NCBI GenBank assembly: GCA_958298945.1
Contig: OY282606.1
Span: 46,575,920 to 46,639,919, forward strand
Source: Atherix ibis
Lineage: Eukaryota; Arthropoda; Insecta; Diptera; Athericidae
Reading direction: 5' to 3'
Length of the DNA stretch: 64,000 nt
The notes under the pieces were generated by a model. That model made no database searches. It was not told where the DNA came from and was given only the letters and a program-made list of their open reading frames with translations. A program made the position numbers and the translations under genes. This document shows positions 47,983 through 59,939 of this stretch, piece by piece. Each line of letters opens with the position of its first letter. Position 1 is the first letter of the stretch.

Positions 47983-49024
47983 CTGCAAAAAATAAAATTT
48001 ATTTACTTAAAAAAATTGCTTTAGCAAATGTTAATTTGCGGTAATATTTTAATTTAATACAATTACAGACGACCGCAAATTTGTTAATTTGTTAAAGGCG
48101 CAAGCACACAATAATTATCGCCGATAATACAATATTCAGTTCACATACAAACAAAGAATATTTTCCGAGTTAGAGGACATCAAGAGGATTGAATGAAAAG
48201 GATTCCAGGGCATTAGCCGATGTTTGCAGGTCAACAAATATCCCAAAGGGACAAAAGAAAAACAATTTTAAGCTGCATACGCTACAATATTCCTTCCACA
48301 TAAATTGATAAGTTACAATAAACTGTTCTAGAATATTTAATTATATTAATTACCCCGAAAAATATTCCTTTTCCAGATAGACAATTAAATTAATCGAAAA
48401 AAAATCACGAAAATTAAACAACGAATGTAGGAGAACTCACAACAATCAATAATCGCTGCCACTGCCAAACAAATCAAAATACCTTAGATTAAAGAATACC
48501 TGGATAGGCCCTTACCGTATATGTATACGCAATTTTGTGTACAAATATTTGCTGGGGGGATACGAGTGTCAAAAACTTTTTATGTAGACATGACACCCAC
48601 TGCCATCTATGTGTCGTAATGTAAATTTCTTTAATTGCAAAAGCATAATTTATATTTATTTTAATTCACTTACTGGAAACAAAGATATAATTTAAATACA
48701 ACGATAGGTCATTTTTATTTTTTGTACAATCTTTTGATACGAAATCGAATTCTATTTTAGGTTTATTAAACATTTCGTTAATATCAATCAAATATAAACC
48801 GCCTCAATTTTGTAGACTTTCGGAGAGTTTGAAAATTTAATTCACCATGAAAGTGGAGAATGGGGGGTTAGCTTTATCATTTCTGATGTTGTTATTGTGT
48901 CAAATAGTGAAGTGCAAGTGAAAGTGTAGTTTTTATCAATTTGGAAGAATTTACGAAAATGTAAGTATATTTATAAGTAGTTATATTGTTGCTAGAAATT
49001 AATACGAATTTTTTATTTCAGAAA
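47983..49024. promoter_or_regulatory. Divergent promoter region of CUEDC2 (-) and the THAP gene (+)
   Basis: On the - strand GTT|GTGAGT at about 48440 is a candidate donor for a CUEDC2 5' UTR exon that would splice to 47982. On the + strand AAAT|GTAAGT at 48960/48961 and TTTTATTTCAG at 49021 flank a 61-bp intron in the THAP gene leader. Promoters of both genes should therefore lie at about 48480-48900. No clear TATA box was seen. Confidence 0.4.
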
Positions 49025-49484
49025 ATGAAGTGTTTTATGAAGAATTGCCGCTCAACCGACAAAATGAGGAATCCGGGAATTTCTTTCTTTCGGTAAGTTA
49101 ATATTTTGTTTTTTACTTCAGAAATTAAAAAAAAAAAAGTTTATAATGTGTTCAGATGGTTTTGAATGATTTATTTTGTGCAAAAAGTGTTTAAAAGTGG
49201 AAAGTTCGGCATTCAATGAATGTAAACAAATACGGTGTTGACAGTTCAATGTTTACCATAAAATAGTACAGTGCCGGTGTATATAAAGTGTGTGTAAGAA
49301 AGTTTAAGGAACCGAATTTTTTTTAATAGTGCAAAAAATACGTGAATTTCTATTAATTCTTAATTGAAAAAGTAAATGTTACGATCGTATATTTATATGT
49401 TAACTTTACAGGTTCCCACAAAATAAATGGTTGCGGGAAAAGTGGATTGTGGCAGCAGCATCCGGTATTCCCAAGAATAAATAA
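49025..49484 (+). CDS. Short THAP-domain protein, two coding exons, half-domain
   Basis: THAP domains are C2CH zinc-dependent DNA-binding modules, shared by host regulators and P-element transposases. Exon 1 (49025-49092) encodes MKCFMKNCRS...GISFFR with the first cysteine pair (C-x4-C). Exon 2 (49412-49484) encodes FPQNKWLREKWIVAAASGIP and then stops at TAA 49482-49484. The junction CG|GTAAGT ... TTTACAG restores the FRFP motif in frame. Only 46 residues are made, so the second zinc-binding pair (C and H) is missing. Either a further exon exists (a weak donor TCCG|GTATTC lies in exon 2) or the gene is a truncated remnant. AATAAA sequences follow the stop, which supports a real 3' end. Confidence 0.65.
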
Positions 49485-49553
49485 TATACAGTGAAATAAA
49501 TAAAATGAAAATACAGAATAAATAAATAAATATTTAAAAAAAAATACTGTGTT

Positions 49554-49873
49554 TTATTGCATATTTACAAAACTAATTCCATCGAACAACAAGACCCGCA
49601 ATATTAAAAAATCTGCTTCTTTACGCATAAATGATATCACATATGAAAATGGTTTTAAACGAACCGCTTCAATCGCATACTGAACTTTTAATTTGGCCCC
49701 CAATGATTTACGCCATTTCTGTTGTATTGCATGTGTGTGCGTTCTATGAATGTATTGCCACAAAAGTTGGACAGAATTTTTGTGGAGAGGCCTATCCAGT
49801 ACTTCTTTAATCTAAGCAAAATACCGACATCTATGATTTGCTATATAAACTTTACAGCGGCCATTTTTGCCAT
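49554..49873 (-). CDS. Small unidentified protein, two exons with a 44-nt intron, 91 residues
   Basis: Exon 1 (49873-49856) encodes MAKMAA. A GT...AG intron of only 44 nt (49855-49812) follows, then exon 2 (49811-49554) encodes IKEVLDRPLHKNSVQLLWQY and continues to LLFDGISFVNMQ. The join is in phase 0. The composition is mixed, unlike chance frames in this AT-rich DNA. AATAAA overlaps the stop codon (CAATAAAACA), giving a plausible poly(A) signal. The protein is basic and probably helical, with no membrane segment or signal peptide. I do not recognise a family. It is convergent with the THAP gene, whose stop is about 70 bases away. The tiny intron is below the usual fly minimum, so the first exon may be wrong and exon 2 may belong to a longer gene. 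Confidence 0.45.
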
Positions 49874-49919
49874 AAGTAGTAGTAATGGAAGGGCCGCGCC
49901 AATTTTGATTTTTAGCTAA

Positions 49920-52900
49920 TTCTTATGTAATTGCAACACCATCGAAACTATATACATTTTTTCTAAACCAAATTTAATATTAAAATATGATAATTTATAT
50001 AATATTTTGTAAGCAATTTAATATTTATTTATAAAAAGAAATCATTCTTTTATTTACTAATTATGTAGTGTTGCAAATTTTACCTTATTGAAGATATTCA
50101 AATTTGGTTAAATTATTCTTGATTTAAAAAAAAGGAAAATTTCAAGCAGATTCGCTAGTTATTTTCAGATATTTCATATGATACGTTTTTAATTATCTAT
50201 ATAGACTAACAAGTTATAATTTCATTTTTTTTATATTTTCTTAAAATCTTTTTCTTTGCATAAATCCAGTATATATGCGCTAAAATTTATTGAAGCTTCT
50301 TCACTTTTAATTATTGAAACTTGTTATTATTGAAATATTTCCATTTTTTTTACATTAATTAATATTATTAAAAGAAATTACAAAATATTTAATTGATAAT
50401 AAAAGACGAACAGTAATTGATGTTGTCAGAATTTTTATAATTGTTAGTCTGTTTGTTTGTGTTATGAATAAGAGTTTTTATATATTTTTAATCAAAGGAA
50501 ACTTTTATAATATTTTATAAATTATTTCCATTAATTTATTAATTTTTCGAAACTGTAATGACTCTTTCTATACTAGGTCGAGAATGACAAAAATTTTGTT
50601 CACATGAAATGTAAAGAAGATTATTAAAAATATCAAATTATTTATAATTTCAAAAATAAAATGTAAAAACAAAAAGTTTCTTTTATAGTTATATTAATTG
50701 TAGGAGATTTATATATTACTTTAATTAAAAATTTGTGCAAATGATTAGCTAACCTTAACGTTCTAACTAATATTATAATTGTTATTACCTAAGAACGTTT
50801 ATGTTTACTTAACATAAATGTATTGTAGAATGACTTAAAAAACCAAAAAAAAAAAACAGAATTTAACCAACTGACCTAGAAAATTATAATATAATTTTCA
50901 AAATGTATTGTATATTTTTGGATATAAAAATAATGATTATGCATAGGTTTCGTAATATTATAAAGATGATATTTTGAAAATAATTTCACGCTAGGATGAT
51001 ATTTGAATGAATTTATTCTCATTACTACATTATATGCGCTCGTGTAATCTGTGTAGATGAAATTTACTTAGTATCAAAATTGTGAAAAAAACAAAACAAC
51101 ATAAAATCAGCAAAAAAAAAATGAAAATTTAGAATTTTTTCAATTTTATTTATAGTTTGTGTAAACAATCAAAATCGTCTAGAAGACTATCCAACATAGA
51201 TGTGGGGGTACATTTAATAAAACGAATGCCAAACATAAAAATTTTTGTCGTTTTATTTAGTTTGGGGGACCAAAGCATTGCTGTTTTGTATTTTGTGTTG
51301 GTATTTTGGCGCTAAAATCATTTCATCTCAATTGTCTAATTTAAGTTCAATCTTTTCTTCTATACTATGTATTTCTCGCATTTATATGACCATACAATCT
51401 TAAAAGTTTGATTATAACCATCAAGGAACGATTGTTTTTCTCATTTGTGCTCTTAATTTAAGTCTGTGTCTCAAATATCTGCTGATTGCAGACTGGTGTA
51501 AAATGTCCAACAGAAAAATTAGTACTTATAGAATTTGCTGAATTTACATATGCAGTTTTTAATATAATATTTACTTTTTGAAATTCGGTATTTTATTTGT
51601 TTTGATGTAATTTGAACAATTACTAAAAAGTTTCAGAAACTAAAAACAAAATCAATATAAAATGGCATATAAACTAAAAATTGAAACCAAAGTGTAGTGA
51701 TAAAAATTTTAATGTATTTTGAAAGAGATAAATACGATTATCTTGTAATGATTATATCTAATTATATAATAATTTGAATAATGTACATGAAAGCAATATT
51801 AATTATCTAACTGATTTATGAAATGCACAATTCGTTTTTTTTTAATAGTTTTTGATCTTATATCGCTGTAAGTATGTGACAAGATATTCTTAAAAGTTCT
51901 AGTTATAATATTTCCTGGTATTTTATTAATTGGTAATAATTAATTTAAATAAAATATAATATAAATACTTACTAGGTATAAAAAAAATATTTATATTTAT
52001 AAAACATAGAAACCAAATAGATATGATTATTCTTGTAATACAAATAGCAAAAATAATGAATGATTTAAAAATAGCCTTTGACTGAGAAGTGATAGTATGT
52101 TATTTTGTACCATAGCATTATTAGGTCAAAGTACTATTATTATTTATTTATTTTTATTTTTAATTAACTTTTTTCTATTTTAAAAATGTCTACAATAAAA
52201 CGTATACTAAATTTTTAAATCGGCATTTAATTATAAAATAAAAATGGAATAATTTTCTTTAAAATTATTTATGTTATTATGTATAAAAAAAGTGCACACA
52301 AAAATTAATTAATTGGTTTGTCTATACATATTATTTTTTGTTATGAAGCCAAAACCTCATTCATTTAATCTGTTCAAAAATTTTTCTAAAAACAACTTTT
52401 AAAATAAAATGATTTAGTGTTGATTTTTTAATTTTAAAAAATTTGCCATAATAGCGAATTTTAAAAAAGTTTACAATCGAATAATGCCGAGTTAGTAAAA
52501 AAATTAATTTTTGGTCCAATTTTCAAATTTCTCAAGGAAATCTAACAATTTGAACTAAAATTTTTTTTTGGCATATTTTATATAAACATAATCCTTTTAT
52601 AAAGAGAGAATTCTTAATTACCTATACAAGAATAGAATATTTTCAAATTATAAAAGTGAAATTTAAAGATTGTGGTAGCAAACGAATGACAAAATTGAAT
52701 ATCATGGTTTTGATTTATTGGTAATAATAAAAGAAACCATTAAACTTAATAAGCAAAAAAAAATACAGAAAAAAAATATTTTTATTATATTAGCTTCACC
52801 CAATTTCATATTCATTATTTCAAATAGCTATTTTTATAAAAAGATAGTTGAAGCAAAAACAACATAAAAATGTATTTTTATTTAAAGAAACAAACTACAA

Positions 52901-53270
52901 CAATATTGAAACAGAGCATATATTTTTATACCTTTCAATAGTTATTGATTACACCAACCTGCATTGGATGTTATTGAACTCAATTTGATTAAAACTAATG
53001 CAAACAGGTGTTTAGCCTATTGAAATGGTTTTTCTTTAATAGTGAAGTATGATTTTCAAATAAATTGATAGTTAATTTTTCATGGAAATTGGATTTTAAA
53101 ATTCATTTTTTTGTTGTCTGAATTCCATTTAAAAACATTTTTTCAAAAAGAAGAGAAATTTTTATATCTGTAGTGACGTTAATTCAAATTTCTATTTGGA
53201 CTATATAATTTTGGAAATTTCTCAGCAAACAATATTTTCTGATTAAGGTGTATGGAAAATTAAAAAAAAA
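49920..53270. other. AT-rich intergenic DNA
   Basis: Homopolymer-rich sequence with no open frame of credible composition. A slightly more complex patch lies at about 51165-51320 without coding signal. Confidence 0.5.
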
Positions 53271-53273
53271 TTT

Positions 53274-53652
53274 ATATTATTCTACTTATATCAGTACATT
53301 GACTATTTACATACTCTGGACTTAAATTTTTATCCTAGACTTTCTTTGTGACCTTAGATATGGATTTTTTATAATCTAGAGTCAAAATGAGATAAAAAAA
53401 ATTTCATTTTTCAACTAAGTAAGTTTGCAGCTACAGATATATTCAAGAAAATTTTGCTTTAATAATATTATTCTACTTATATCAGTACATTGACTATTTA
53501 CATACTCTGAAAAGTAAATTTTTATCCTAGACTTTCTTTGTGACCTTAGATATGGATGTTTTATAATCTAAAGTCAAAATGAGTTAAACAAAATTTCATT
53601 TTTCAACTAAGTAAGTTTGCAGCTACAGATATATTCAAGAAAAGTTTGCTTT
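53274..53652. repeat. 191-bp tandem duplication
   Basis: Two adjacent copies, about 53274-53464 and 53465-53652, are nearly identical, sharing for example TCTACTTATATCAGTACATT and later AGTTTGCAGCTACAGATATA. A few substitutions and small indels separate them, so the duplication is fairly recent. The unit has no coding frame. Confidence 0.9.
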
Positions 53653-54159
53653 ACTAAGAAAAAAACTACAATTCTGATCTATAGAAAAATTAAAACAATA
53701 CAAACAATATATTCTGATCTATATAAATATAAAAAAAATCAAATAAAAAGCTGAGTACTAGGATATTTTTATTTTCAGGTTTAACAATTAAGATCTGTAA
53801 GCTTTTTATTTACCATCTGGATAGTGTTGAGTAAATTCGCAAATAATAGAAATTTCGATTTTAATTAAAACGTTTTAGTAGAATATTTTTCATGGGTTAT
53901 GTTAGACCAATTTTTGTTTATAAGATTCATTTCTATTTTATTGATCTTCTATTTTTTTTTGTATTGAATTTGCATATACTCGTACATATACAGTCTATGA
54001 CCGCATAGACGTCTAAGATATTTTTATATTAGTTTACTTGTGAATATTTAATTGAAACGAAAATTGTATCTGTTTTATTTTTAATGAATTTGTATATTAC
54101 AGTCACGTTGTATTTTCAATGGAAGGGGAAAAAAAATGTTTATTGAAAGTTTCGAGTTA

Positions 54160-54420
54160 AGCAAAAAAGACCTCCAAACTATGAATAATCGACGCATAAA
54201 CTTATGAAACAAGTCTACATACAACCCGATACTGATACGCATACGATACGTGTTCGAATTGAAAATCGAAATCGAGAGTGCAAATCGCAGACTGTTACTA
54301 ACAATCTTTATTCAGTCACTATTGACTTAGTGATCGTTCCGCTTCAAATCGATTTAGTTCGAAATAAAATTTGGTCAAAAAGAGTAACAATCTAATATGA
54401 ATAATCTTATACGGGAAAAG
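54160..54420 (+). other. Complex-sequence island with a 63-codon frame
   Basis: The stretch is far less AT-rich than its surroundings. A frame from 54204 (IQPDTDTHTIRVRIENRNRE) ends at 54395. No family is recognised. It could be a 5' exon of the candidate gene at 59700-64000 or a regulatory region. Confidence 0.25.
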
Positions 54421-56490
54421 ATAGTGTTTTAGTGCATCTAAACCACACCGAAAAAAGTTAAATTAACACAAATTCTCACCAAACATATTAAATATAAATT
54501 ATCAACAAGAAAAAAAGATTAATCTTTTGATAATTATAATGTTTGACCAAATATCGTGATTTTAATATTAGTACGCGAACGAGTTTATTTTGTCCGATCG
54601 TGTGCGAATAATAAACATCTTCCGTTTCCGTTTTCTTAACTTTTGTCAGTGAAGACAGTATTCATAAATTTTCTTAAAATCATTTTATAAAAACTTGATA
54701 TAATAATAATTATAAAATAAACATGAGATGTAAGTAGTAGTCTTTTTTGTTTTTTTTTTGTTTTGATAAGAAAAAATTTAGAAAGAAACAATTTTCGTAC
54801 AAGTAAAACTCGATTAAAAATTGTGCAATTCCAAGTCATGTGATATGATTTGTTCGGTTTAACACATAAACGCTGATCAAGTTGAGAATCTCCCACTAAC
54901 CAACCATCATGGACTATGTTGTGTAGCATAGAGTTGTACATATTAAACAAGCTTTTATGCCATTACTACATATATTTCTCACACTAGTACTGACATTGAG
55001 CAAGTTTAGTTCAATTTTTCAATACTTTTTTTTCGTATTTTTTATTAACATTATTATATTTATGAGAAAATATTTTTAGTCTAAGACTTATTGTAATTAA
55101 AAGCAACTTTCGAAAGTACTTGAAAATTAGAACAAAAAATCCTTCTATTCAGAGTAATATTCTTTATAATCGTACAGAGTCAGATTAGTAATTCTCCAAA
55201 TTTTTGATTTTACTAAATAACAACTCACATGACTTTTATAATCATGTGATCAGAAAAAAACAAGGTTTCTTTTCTGAATTTTTCAATGACTTTGGTTTAG
55301 TATAGTTAACCTTCTTTCTAAATGTATAGTAAATACACAGATACGGGAACTAGTAAATTAATTTCTTCTTATGTTAAACTTTTTCCAATCTTCAGCTATC
55401 CCTTCTCAAGTTCAAGAACGATTATTGGTTTTATTAAAAAAAAACTACATAAAAAAGCTTAAAATTTATACTCAATCAAAAGTAGGTATTTATATTTGTA
55501 CACATAGACTGCATTGAATGTGAAATTTTTATTTGTCAAAAAAAAAACTATGAATACTATTTGCAATTAATAAATAATTTGTATGGAAAATTTTTTAATT
55601 TTTTTTTTGCACTTGTGTCTGGATATTTTGTAATTTTTTATGTTAATAAAATAAATATAGAGAAAAAACATTGAAGACATGTTACAATTTCTTATAATTT
55701 TTTTCTTTATTTTTTGTTTGCATTCGTAAAATATGCAGAAAATTTCAATTGTTTACACTATGGTTCATTATCGAAAAATGTATTTATCGCAATTTTTTTA
55801 TTTATTTACTTCTTAAATATGTATACTAGTAAATTTGAATTTATATATATATATAGTCATAAGCTTATTGGGAATTATTTCTTAGTTGGTTCGAGCTTTT
55901 AATGAGACAGGCAACAGTTCATCGGAAATCTGTTAATTTCAACTGTTGGAGTTTATTTATTTATTGATAAAAACAAACGGTTATAAATCGCATAATATTA
56001 TTGGATAGAATATTGAAGAAAAAATTGGTTTGTTTACACCTTAACACACAATGTATATTCTTTTTAATATTTACTTTCAAATATATAAGAAACATTTGAT
56101 GTTTGCAGTATAAATAGCTTCGATGAAAAACTAGAGAGTATCAGATATTTTCGATAACTGTGTGTGGCATTTTGAGCTGCTCTGTACACTCTTGGGCATT
56201 TTATAACTTCTACTAACTATTTTATGTTAAATTCATGTATTTTCTATGGTACAATTTTCGAGTATCACTTAATATACATCCTTAGAAAAAAGGCAGTATA
56301 TTATTTTATTCAATTATTATACCTATAACATACCATCCGATTCTAAGACTATCATTCTAATGTCTGCAATTGAAATGGCCCACACGAACTATCCAAACTA
56401 ATTCTAAAATATAGGATTATCCATTTTATGGTTTGAAAAGTACAGATTTTGTTATTTAACAATTATTCAACATATTATTTAAGATAAAAT
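54421..56490. other. AT-rich intergenic DNA
   Basis: I see no supported gene. Frames here are short and of chance composition. Confidence 0.5.
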
Positions 56491-56499
56491 TTGTTAAAA

Positions 56500-57155
56500 G
56501 TGGTGATTTTGCTGCAGTGACTGTTTGCTCTTTGAGAGACCAACATTTTCTTCAGCGATGAGGCTCACTTTTCTGTGAAAAAGCCATTGTATCCTCAAAA
56601 ACGAGCTATCTGCTGTGTATTTTGGTCTCAAGGTGTCATTGGTCTGTATTTCTTTGAAAATGAAGAAGGAGAGACTGTTACTGTTAATTTTAAGTACTAC
56701 GGCTGTATTAATGGTGCGAACAGTTCCCAGGGGACAGTTAATTACAAAATTTGATAATGCCAATTAGCCTCTAACATTTGACGCTGTTGTCAAGGCCAAA
56801 AAAGTGAACGAATTTTTGATGAAAAAACGGATTTCTCTCATCAACCACCTTCCGTATTCGCCTGGTCTATCACCATGTGACTATTTTCTACAAAATTTCT
56901 AAAACTGAAAACCAAGATGAAAGGGGCATTTTATGATGATATCCCAGCCATTCAAGCAGCCGTAACCAAGGTGCTGAAGAACATTCCTATGAATGGCTGT
57001 AACTGTCACATCTGTCATCCGATTTACATAAATTTAGGTGAGTTTGAAAGAGGATGAATGTATCTTTTTAATGATCCAAAATTAATCAATAGATGGCGCT
57101 GCATGTTGTATGATTTAAATTTAAAGTTCGGTTATTTTTGGGACATACAGTGTAT
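56500..57155 (+). pseudogene. Tc1/mariner transposase relic
   Basis: Short pieces read like a Tc1/mariner-superfamily transposase. FFSDEAHFSVKKPLYPQKR contains the first catalytic Asp; it is followed by CCVFWSQGVIGLYFFENEEG. After gaps comes INHLPYSPGLSPCDYFL, where the third acidic region begins, and finally a stretch ending near 57050. Stops and frame changes are frequent. The right end, around 57120-57155 (GGTTATTTTTGGGACATACA), may be the terminal repeat; no left partner was found. Confidence 0.7.
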
Positions 57156-57159
57156 GCAA

Positions 57160-57970
57160 AAAATTCTAATAACAAATTTTCAAATTTTATAGCATTTAAA
57201 AACGAATATCCCTCAATAAATGGCCGGGTAACAGTCCTAAATGATGAAAAAGTCATAAAAAAATGTCCTTAAAAATATCAACACATTTAAAAATTGTAAA
57301 ATTAAAAAAAAATTACATAAACACAGTTTATATTAGATAACATTATAACTGTAAAAGTCAGTATGTTGTTTTATATAACTCTTGACGATCATCAATATTA
57401 TTTATTATTATATTATTTATAAGCGCTTGTTTAATTTTTATGGCTTCTTTTCGTGTAGTTTAACTTGTTGAATTACTTATAATTCCATAATACAAAGTTT
57501 TCTTTTAGGATTATGCGACAATGATGGTCAATGAATAATTCTTTTTCCAATTGTTGAAATGATTTCAGTGTCTCTTCTATTTTGTTCTAAAGTACTACAA
57601 TTGCGAAGATAAACCATAATACTAAGATTTAAAAAAAAAATCAAAAATAAGTTCTTATATAAAACATTTACCAATCTTTTCTACTAGGGAAGGGAAGTCT
57701 ATCAATAAGACTTCGAATATTGGCATCCATTTATTATAGTAACCTAAGTGAATGTTAAAAATGTCATAAATTCGTATCACTTTATTTAAAGAAGCTCAGA
57801 ATCCTCTATGACATACATATCATATTGAAAAATGGTTATTATTTTTATTATAGCAAAAAAATTAATTTTATATAAATTTTTAAAGGATGCGTTTGATATA
57901 CATAGAGAACGACATACAAGTCAATAAATAACTTTTTAATTCCACTTATTTTACTAAGTAATATATTATA
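57160..57970. other. AT-rich intergenic DNA
   Basis: Nothing recognisable between the two transposase relics. Confidence 0.4.
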
Positions 57971-58745
57971 CAGGATGAACCATCTGTTGTTTTTTCTCTC
58001 AACTTTCAATGTATCCGTCCAACCGAATTTGTCAGGATTTTTTCACAGCTGCCAAATATAAAGTAATGCAATTTTAATCCTTAAGTCATTTACAACAGAA
58101 CAACGCATTTTAATCATCCAAACTTACTATGAAAACGGGCGTTCTGTAAATATGATATTTCGCAAAAAATGCATAGAAGCACTTTTTTACATCGACGGCT
58201 AAGTTAACAAAAAAAATTGTCGAATCTGGGATGCGTGAGACCATCATGTGATTTACGAAAAACATGCAATCTAAAGAAGAAGGTTTGGTGCGATATATAG
58301 GCTTGCCAAATCATTGGGCCGTTCTTCTTCGAAAATAATCGTAAAGAGTTTTTTAAAGTGAATTTTGAACAATATCGCGATATGTTAACGATTTGTTTGT
58401 GGACGAAATTGAATGAATTGAATGTAAAGAAGCTCTGCCTTAAACAAGACAGTGCTACGAGCTACACAATATGTTAAAACATCGGTGATCGAATAATCTC
58501 ACAAAACGCTGATGTGAATTGGCCGACAAGATCTTGCGATTTGACACTGGTGGATTTTTCCTTTGGCAATCATCCAAAAACAATTCAATACTTAAATAAC
58601 AACATTCAGCAAGAAGTTGAGGTCCTTCATCTACTTTTATTGCGAAAAATCATCGAAAATTCAGCCGCTTCAATGTTGAGTCGTGGTTGTTGTATGAATA
58701 AGATTATTTTTTATACATACACGTATGTGTACTTGTAATTTGTGT
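57971..58745 (+). pseudogene. Second Tc1/mariner-type transposase relic
   Basis: An N-terminal helix-turn-helix piece (TEQRILIIQTYYENGRSVNM) lies near 58095-58155. Later, near 58500-58560, VNWPTRSCDLTLVDFSFGN matches the WPPRSxDLTPxDFF block of the superfamily. A C-terminal SRGCCMNKIIF stretch follows near 58680. The middle is deleted and several stops are present. The element differs from the relic at 56500 and from the copy at 33306, though all belong to the same superfamily. Confidence 0.7.
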
Positions 58746-59509
58746 AGATTCAACTTTCAATTTTCAATAAAAATTTCTGATATGTGTGTTTTCTTTCGGT
58801 TCAAAAAAATATACTCTTAAACCTTCTCCACCTAATTATAGATATTATATAGAATTCAATATACAATATCAAACATGAAATTAGTTTTATAATAAAATTA
58901 ATCGTAAATTAAAATTTGAGTTAATCATAAAAAATGGCAAAACCTTTTTTAAAATATAAAAGAAAAGTTAAAATGTGAATTATTAACTATTAAAATATTA
59001 AACAAAGGCTTAAATATTTCAAAGAAAACAGCTATGATTCAATGATAAAAATAAATTTTTAAATTACTTTTGATAACATTTAAAATCCTATTTAATTATA
59101 ATTAATTGATAGGATTTAGTGATGTATTAATATTTAAGTAATTAGTCTGTTTTTTTTTTCATTTTAAATGTTCAGTAATCTTTACCTAATTTTAACGTAA
59201 AACTATCAAATTAATAGGGAAGTATTTTTTTCATTAAGTAAGCATTAATTGGAACAAAAAGATACTCGTATAGTGAAAATTTTCTTCAATTATACCGAAA
59301 TTTTTTTTTTAAACTCATTGAAATTTGTAAGAGCACCACTGATAAGAGCTTATTGATCTGGTACTAAAATTTTAGTTATTTTCATAAGTACCAGCTTATT
59401 AAAATGAATATAATTTTATCGAAGATAATTTCTGAAATTAGTTCCTTATCAATTGTCTTTTATTTGAATATATATAAATTGTTTTATCACATTTATTGTA
59501 AATAGATTC
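58746..59509. other. AT-rich intergenic DNA
   Basis: Nothing recognisable. Confidence 0.4.
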
Positions 59510-59925
59510 TTGAACTATTTTTGTGTAAATGCAATAAAATCACGCGTTATCTTGATTTGGTTAATGTTTAGAAGCACTTATCAATTCATAAAAATAAATT
59601 TGCCGATTACTCAGAAAATTAGTCTTTATGATAGTGAGTTTATTAGGGCTTCTTCACAAATTGAATATATTTGCATAATTTTCTTATTATTTCCAAAATT
59701 GTTTAAAGTTATGAATATTTTGCCTTGCGGTTTTTATGGTCGCCCTGATCCCATTGTTCCCCGAAATTTACTCAGATCAGGATGTCCTTTAGTAAATGGA
59801 AAAAATGCACTATTGTTAAGACAATCAGATCAGGTGATCCAAATCAATTTTTTAAAATACTGTAAATTACAAAGTATCCTTTTTTCAAGCGTTCAATGCA
59901 AATATGGAAGATCATACTTAACAAG
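59510..59925 (+). CDS. Candidate internal exon of an unidentified gene (start of exon uncertain)
   Basis: A frame of 141 codons is open here, and its second half has coding-like composition (MNILPCGFYGRPDPIVPRNL, then LRSGCPLVNGKNALLLRQSD). A possible acceptor is AATTGTTTAAAG at about 59707. Two donors are possible: GATCAG|GTGATC at 59834 (phase 0) and ACAAG|GTATTT at 59925 (phase 2). The phase-2 donor fits the exon beginning at 63824. I do not recognise the protein. The upstream part of the frame (before 59700) is AT-rich and may be intron. Confidence 0.4.
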
Positions 59926-59939
59926 GTATTTTTGAGTTA

